Shown one piece after another: positions 60,595 to 64,000 of a stretch of DNA of 64,000 bases; positions within the stretch are counted from its first letter, which is position 1, and every line of letters begins with the position of its first letter. Position numbers and translations under genes: made by a program. The notes beneath the pieces were generated by a model, which saw nothing but the letters and a program-made list of their open reading frames with translations, was not told the DNA's origin and made no database searches. Origin of the DNA: Tardiphaga robiniae (GTDB taxonomy: Bacteria; Pseudomonadota; Alphaproteobacteria; Rhizobiales; Xanthobacteraceae); NCBI RefSeq assembly GCF_013359755.1, contig NZ_JABMCJ010000082.1, positions 62,001 through 126,000 of the forward strand. Direction: 5' to 3'.

Positions 60595-61845
60595 CTATTC
60601 GTTCTCGTAGAAGTCCTCGTCGTCAGGCGATTTGCGCGTCGACTTCTTGGCCGTGCGCCCGATCGAGCCGGTCACGCCGCCGTAGTCATTGTTGTTGCGA
60701 CCGGCATAGGGATTGCGACTTTGCGCGCGTGCGGCAATCTCCTCGCCCGACACGGCCGCCGGCTGGCAGATCACCGGGCGCTTGGGCCGGCGCATCAGAT
60801 CCACGTGAATGTGATCGTAGTGATAGACGTTGGAGCCCGGCGCCAGCACGGTGTTGAAGACTTGGCACGCGCCGCCCTGGATGTCGCGCAGGAAGCCCTG
60901 CTCTTCCGGCATGCCCTTCCAGCCTGCCTTCACCGAGACACTGCGACCATCGGCGAGGACGAAGGCGGAGATATCGAGCGCATTGCCGAACGCATGCTCG
61001 GAAATATGCGCGCGCGAATTGCCGTTCATGCCGCGGCACGAATAAGCGGAGATCTGCTTGATCTCGGCGACGCGGACGCCGAACCAGCGCATCGCTGCCG
61101 GCTGCACGGACTCCGCGAGCCACTTGTCGAGTGCCGAGACGATCGGACAGGCCAGCGTCGCCGTCGGTTTCACGACGACGGGGCCGACCGAGCCCGTGAC
61201 ATTGCCCTGTCCCGGTCCAAGACGCTGTGGGGCATAGTCCTGCGGCGGCTGGCTCTGCTGCACACCTGAACTATAGCGGCCGTAAGGCGCGCGCGGCTGC
61301 TCTTGCTGCGGCGCGCGCATCGTCTGCGGCGAACCTTCCGGCGGCAATTCGATTTCGTCTTCATTGTCCGGCGGCACGCCCGGCGCGTTTAGCGAGATCG
61401 GTCCGTTATTGGGTGCGCCGCCGTAAGAGGAACCGCCATAAGATGGCTGCTGCGGCGCGGCAGCTTGCGGATAGGAATTCGGATAGCTGCTGGCGGGACG
61501 CGCCATGGTCTGTGGCTGCTGCTGCACCGGCCAACGTGGCTGGCTTGCACCGCTGATGCCGCCAGGCGGCCGCAAGGTTTCATCGGCAAAACCATAGCTG
61601 CTGCTGGCCTCGCCAAGAGCTGCGACCTTCAAGGGAAATTCTGCGCCGCAGACGCCGGGCCCGGAAATCGGGTTGATCCGAACGAGATCAGCGCCCTCTT
61701 TCACCGTGCCGGATTTGAGACATGCGACTTCTGCCTCGGCACGCCATGGTTCACGTTCCTGGGTCTGAAACAGACCGCGTCCGCAACCCGCAAGCGAAAC
61801 AAGGACGACGGAGCCGACGAGATACAAACGAACTCTGCGCGTCAT
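60595..61845 (-). CDS. Extensin-like C-terminal domain lipoprotein
   Basis: A 416-residue protein with a lipobox (LAGC, C21). A Gln/Pro/Tyr-rich linker (about 85-220) leads to the extensin-like C domain (about 225-370). That domain has zinc-peptidase-like features: AHISEHAFGNALDISAF and VYHYDHIHVDLM, with conserved His and Asp. The domain resembles D,D-carboxypeptidase/MepA-type folds, so a peptidoglycan-processing role is plausible but unproven. The tail after residue 375 is charged. Its stop converges on tetR with 9 bases between. Confidence 0.85.
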   Translation of the reverse strand: MTRRVRLYLVGSVVLVSLAGCGRGLFQTQEREPWRAEAEVACLKSGTVKEGADLVRINPISGPGVCGAEFPLKVAALGEASSSYGFADETLRPPGGISGASQPRWPVQQQPQTMARPASSYPNSYPQAAAPQQPSYGGSSYGGAPNNGPISLNAPGVPPDNEDEIELPPEGSPQTMRAPQQEQPRAPYGRYSSGVQQSQPPQDYAPQRLGPGQGNVTGSVGPVVVKPTATLACPIVSALDKWLAESVQPAAMRWFGVRVAEIKQISAYSCRGMNGNSRAHISEHAFGNALDISAFVLADGRSVSVKAGWKGMPEEQGFLRDIQGGACQVFNTVLAPGSNVYHYDHIHVDLMRRPKRPVICQPAAVSGEEIAARAQSRNPYAGRNNNDYGGVTGSIGRTAKKSTRKSPDDEDFYENE

Positions 61846-61969
61846 TCGCGCAAGGTGGTCGAAATGTTTTAAAGACTCTTCAACGCATTGAATTCACGTT
61901 TGATTTACCATGTTGCCGACGCTCGTACCGCTACGGCAGCAGTTGGTCGACTTCCTTCTCTTTTCTGCG

Positions 61970-61994
61970 GGAACGGACTGCCAGCTTTCGCGTT
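61970..61994 (+). promoter_or_regulatory. EcfG-type general stress promoter motif
   Basis: GGAAC (61970-61974), exactly 16 bases, then CGTT (61991-61994). It fits the EcfG consensus perfectly. The start codon of the 27-residue peptide is 33 bases downstream, leaving a short leader with a strong ribosome site. Confidence 0.7.
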
Positions 61995-62027
61995 ACTCCG
62001 CGCGACAACGTCAAAGGGAGGGTTCCC

Positions 62028-62111
62028 ATGACTATGTTCGGCCAACTGAGCGTTGTGGCCGCCTATGCGGCAATCGCCTTCGTCGGCGCTATCGTATTTG
62101 GCGTGCTGTAG
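62028..62111 (+). CDS. 27-residue single-helix membrane peptide
   Basis: A complete micro-gene of 27 codons. The product starts MTMFGQLSV and is otherwise almost wholly hydrophobic (VAAYAAIAFVGAIVFGVL), enough for one membrane helix. Support comes from its surroundings: an exact EcfG-type promoter at 61970-61994, a GGGAGGG ribosome site 5-11 bases before the ATG, and a hairpin with five Ts at 62144-62172 just after the stop. Function unknown; a stress-induced membrane peptide is the simplest reading. A second in-frame ATG at codon 3 is possible. Confidence 0.7.
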   Translation: MTMFGQLSVVAAYAAIAFVGAIVFGVL

Positions 62112-62143
62112 AGCCCTAATCCCATAAAGCTTTCTCACCTATG

Positions 62144-62172
62144 GCGTCCGCTCTCCCGAGCGGGCGCTTTTT
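62144..62172 (+). terminator. Intrinsic terminator after the 27-residue peptide gene
   Basis: GCGTCCGCTC and GAGCGGGCGC pair over 10 bases with one G-U wobble around a TCCC loop, followed by TTTTT. It closes the micro-gene as its own transcription unit, 32 bases after its stop. Confidence 0.85.
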
Positions 62173-62312
62173 GCTGTTGTGACCTGCCAATAGCCGATTG
62201 ACAGTTTGACGCAGGCCGGGGCCTGATGCCCCCGTTGCGAGCGCTTGCGCGTGGACCGGGATGACCGCCCGCGCAGTAGACCAGCGCCAAATTCAGAAGT
62301 CAGGAAACGCCT

Positions 62313-63323
62313 ATGCGCAAATTCTTTGCCGCAGCCATTGCGGCTGTATCACTCGCCGCTGCACTTGCAGCCCCTGCTGCGGCGCAAACCCCGATCAAGA
62401 TCATGGTTGGCGGTATCGACAAGCAGATCTATCTGCCGGCGAAACTCGCGGCGCAGCTCGGATTCTTCAAGGAACAGGGGCTCGACGTCGAACTGTTCAA
62501 CTCCACCTCCGGCTCACAGGCGGCGACCGCCCTGCTCGCGCGCGAAGTGCAAGGCGTGGTCGGTTTCTACGATCACACCATCGACTTGCAGTCCAAGGGC
62601 AAGTTCATCACCTCGGTGGTGCAATTCGCCGTCGCGCCTGGCGAAGTCGTGCTGGTGAAAGCCGCCGACGTCGACAAGCTGAAGGATCCCGCCAACTGGA
62701 AGGGCCAGGCGCTCGGCGTCACCGGCCTCGGCTCTGCCACCGACTTCCTGACCCGCGCGCTCGCCGCCAAGGCGGGACTGAAGATGCAGGACTACACACT
62801 GGTGCCGGTCGGCGCAGGCGATACGTTCCTCGCTTCCATGCAGCAGGGCAAGATCGTTTCCGGCATGACCACGGAGCCGACGGTGGCGCGCGCTGTGAAA
62901 AACGGCACGGCCAAAGTCGGCATCGATCTGCGCACACCGGAAAGCACCCGCGCTGCACTCGGCGGCGATTATCCGGCCGCGTGTCTCTATATGGACCGCG
63001 CCTGGATGGAGGCGAACAAGGAGACGGCACAGAAGGTCGTCAATGCCTTCGTGAAGACGCTGAAGTGGATGAATACCCACTCGCCCGAAGAGATCGCAGC
63101 TCAAATGCCGAAGGACTATTATGCCGGCGAACTCGATCTCTATGTGCAGGGTCTGCGCGAAGGCAAGCCGCAATATTCGGTCGACGGCATGATGCCTGCT
63201 GGTGCACCGGAGTCGGTGCTGAGTGTGCTGAACAGCTTCTCGCCCAACCTCAAGGGCAAGACCATCGACCTGGCCAAGACCTACACCACGGATTTCGTGG
63301 TCAAAGCCAACGCGACGAACTGA
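62313..63323 (+). CDS. ABC transporter substrate-binding protein, NMT1/TauA-SsuA type
   Basis: A 336-residue periplasmic binding protein. The signal peptide (about residues 1-24, ending PAAA) precedes an NMT1-like domain: IKIMVGGIDKQIYLPAKLAA and LGFFKEQGLDVELFNSTSGS. Relatives bind nitrate, sulfonates, thiamine precursors or aromatic acids; ligand unknown. The ATG has AGGAAA about 8 bases upstream. The ATPase gene downstream belongs to the same importer; a repeat lies between them. The permease gene is probably beyond the window end. Confidence 0.88.
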   Translation: MRKFFAAAIAAVSLAAALAAPAAAQTPIKIMVGGIDKQIYLPAKLAAQLGFFKEQGLDVELFNSTSGSQAATALLAREVQGVVGFYDHTIDLQSKGKFITSVVQFAVAPGEVVLVKAADVDKLKDPANWKGQALGVTGLGSATDFLTRALAAKAGLKMQDYTLVPVGAGDTFLASMQQGKIVSGMTTEPTVARAVKNGTAKVGIDLRTPESTRAALGGDYPAACLYMDRAWMEANKETAQKVVNAFVKTLKWMNTHSPEEIAAQMPKDYYAGELDLYVQGLREGKPQYSVDGMMPAGAPESVLSVLNSFSPNLKGKTIDLAKTYTTDFVVKANATN

Positions 63324-63330
63324 GGCCCTT

Positions 63331-63432
63331 CTCCCCTCCCCCTTGCGGGGAGGGGCCGGGGGTGGGGGTAGCCACAAGGGACGTCACTTGTGGACCCCCC
63401 TCCCCGACCCTCCCGCGCAAGGGGGGAGGGAG
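63331..63432. repeat. GC-rich palindromic element, family D (copy 2)
   Basis: CTCCCCCTTGCGGGGAGGGG near the left end is answered by CCTCCCGCGCAAGGGGGGAG near the right end. The inner GGGGGTAGCCACAAG and CTTGTGGACCCCCC also pair. It has the same outer motif and layout as 32185-32300. It sits between the binding protein and ATPase genes of one importer and could attenuate downstream expression. Confidence 0.8.
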
Positions 63433-63495
63433 CAGAACGAGCGCGCTTTACCCGCGGACTTCAACAACGACTCTGATAATAAAGCAAATGCAATC

Positions 63496-64000
63496 ATGAA
63501 TGCTCCCGCACCCTCCGCCGTCGCGCTGAAGAACGTCGCGCGCCGCTTCGTCACGCCTTCGGGTGACGTTCTCTCCGCGCTTGAGGATTTCGACCTCAGC
63601 ATTGCACCCGGTGAATTCATGGCCGTGGTGGGCCCGACCGGCTGCGGCAAGTCGACGACGCTCGGACTGATCGCCGGGCTCGCCCGCCCGCAAGGCGGCG
63701 AGGTCACATTGTTCGATGCGCCGGTGACCGGTGTTGATCGGCGCGTTGGCTTCGTGTTCCAGCAGGATGCAGTGTTTCCGTGGCGCGACGTGCTCGGCAA
63801 TGTCATGGCCGGACCGCTATTTCGCGGTGTCCCGAAAGACAAGGCGGAGGCTACCGCGCGCGACTGGATCATTCGCGTCGGCCTGAAAGGCTTCGAGCAT
63901 CATCATCCGCATCAGCTCTCCGGCGGCATGCGCAAGCGCGTGGCGCTGGCGCAGACCTTCATCAACAATCCGCAGGTCCTCTTGATGGACGAGCCATTCT
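63496..64000 (+). CDS. ABC transporter ATP-binding protein, nitrate/taurine type, 3' end cut by window
   Basis: The first 168 codons of an importer ATPase. Walker A GPTGCGKST (46-54), Q-loop VFQQDAVFPWRD, signature LSGGMRKRVALAQ, and Walker B VLLMDEPF at the window end. This is the SsuB/TauB/NrtD class that partners NMT1-type binding proteins, in agreement with the gene upstream. No clear ribosome site precedes the ATG at 63496; an out-of-frame ATG lies at 63488. Confidence 0.88.
   Translation, partial: MNAPAPSAVALKNVARRFVTPSGDVLSALEDFDLSIAPGEFMAVVGPTGCGKSTTLGLIAGLARPQGGEVTLFDAPVTGVDRRVGFVFQQDAVFPWRDVLGNVMAGPLFRGVPKDKAEATARDWIIRVGLKGFEHHHPHQLSGGMRKRVALAQTFINNPQVLLMDEPF

Overview
The window is high-GC DNA from an alphaproteobacterium, most likely a Rhizobiales member near Bradyrhizobium, Rhodopseudomonas or Afipia (family Nitrobacteraceae). 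The grounds are the dcw gene order running on into lpxC-bamD-recN-ligA, the character of the proteins, EcfG-type promoter motifs, and several families of short palindromic intergenic repeats of the kind common in that family. The assignment is inference; no 16S rRNA gene is present.

Layout. 1-8.2 kb: a truncated FAD-linked oxidase, a hot-dog thioesterase, a DUF1328 membrane peptide, uvrD with a coupled orphan HicB-like gene, a two-gene ABC-2 exporter, a small glycine-rich secreted protein and an L,D-transpeptidase. 8.2-17 kb: a membrane-anchored spermidine-synthase-like protein, a CrtI-like oxidoreductase, prmA, a small conserved-looking ORF, aminopeptidase P and a Bcr/CflA-type MFS pump. 17-18 kb: non-coding, packed with palindromic repeats.

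18-49 kb: the division and cell-wall block on the minus strand. In transcription order it reads rsmH-ftsL-ftsI-murE-murF-mraY-murD-[P-loop kinase]-ftsW-murG-[phosphotransferase, LysR, MFS]-murC-murB-[DUF4239]-ddl-ftsQ-ftsA-ftsZ-lpxC-bamD-recN-ligA. It supplies the cytoplasmic and lipid-linked steps of peptidoglycan synthesis, the septal synthase, the Z-ring with its FtsA anchor, the committed lipid A step, one outer-membrane assembly lipoprotein and two DNA repair genes. No mraZ precedes rsmH. Three insertions break the order: a kinase between murD and ftsW, a drug-efflux/LysR/phosphotransferase cassette between murG and murC, and a DUF4239 gene on the opposite strand between murB and ddl.

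49.5-64 kb: a peptidoglycan amidase divergent from the dcw block, an ECF sigma factor with its DGPF partner, the RNase P RNA gene, an alpha/beta hydrolase, an AraC regulator, an ABC exporter, an EmrAB-type pump with a divergent TetR gene and a clear palindromic operator, an extensin-like lipoprotein, a 27-residue membrane peptide, and the start of a nitrate/taurine-type ABC importer cut by the window end.

The most interesting non-routine signal is a set of motifs of the EcfG general-stress promoter form (GGAAC, 16 bases, CGTT) placed just upstream of small ORFs of unknown function: two exact (before the 27-residue peptide and before the glycine-rich secreted protein) and one variant. No defence system, prophage, CRISPR array, tRNA or complete insertion sequence was seen, and I found no clearly new multi-gene system; most of the window is ordinary core genome.
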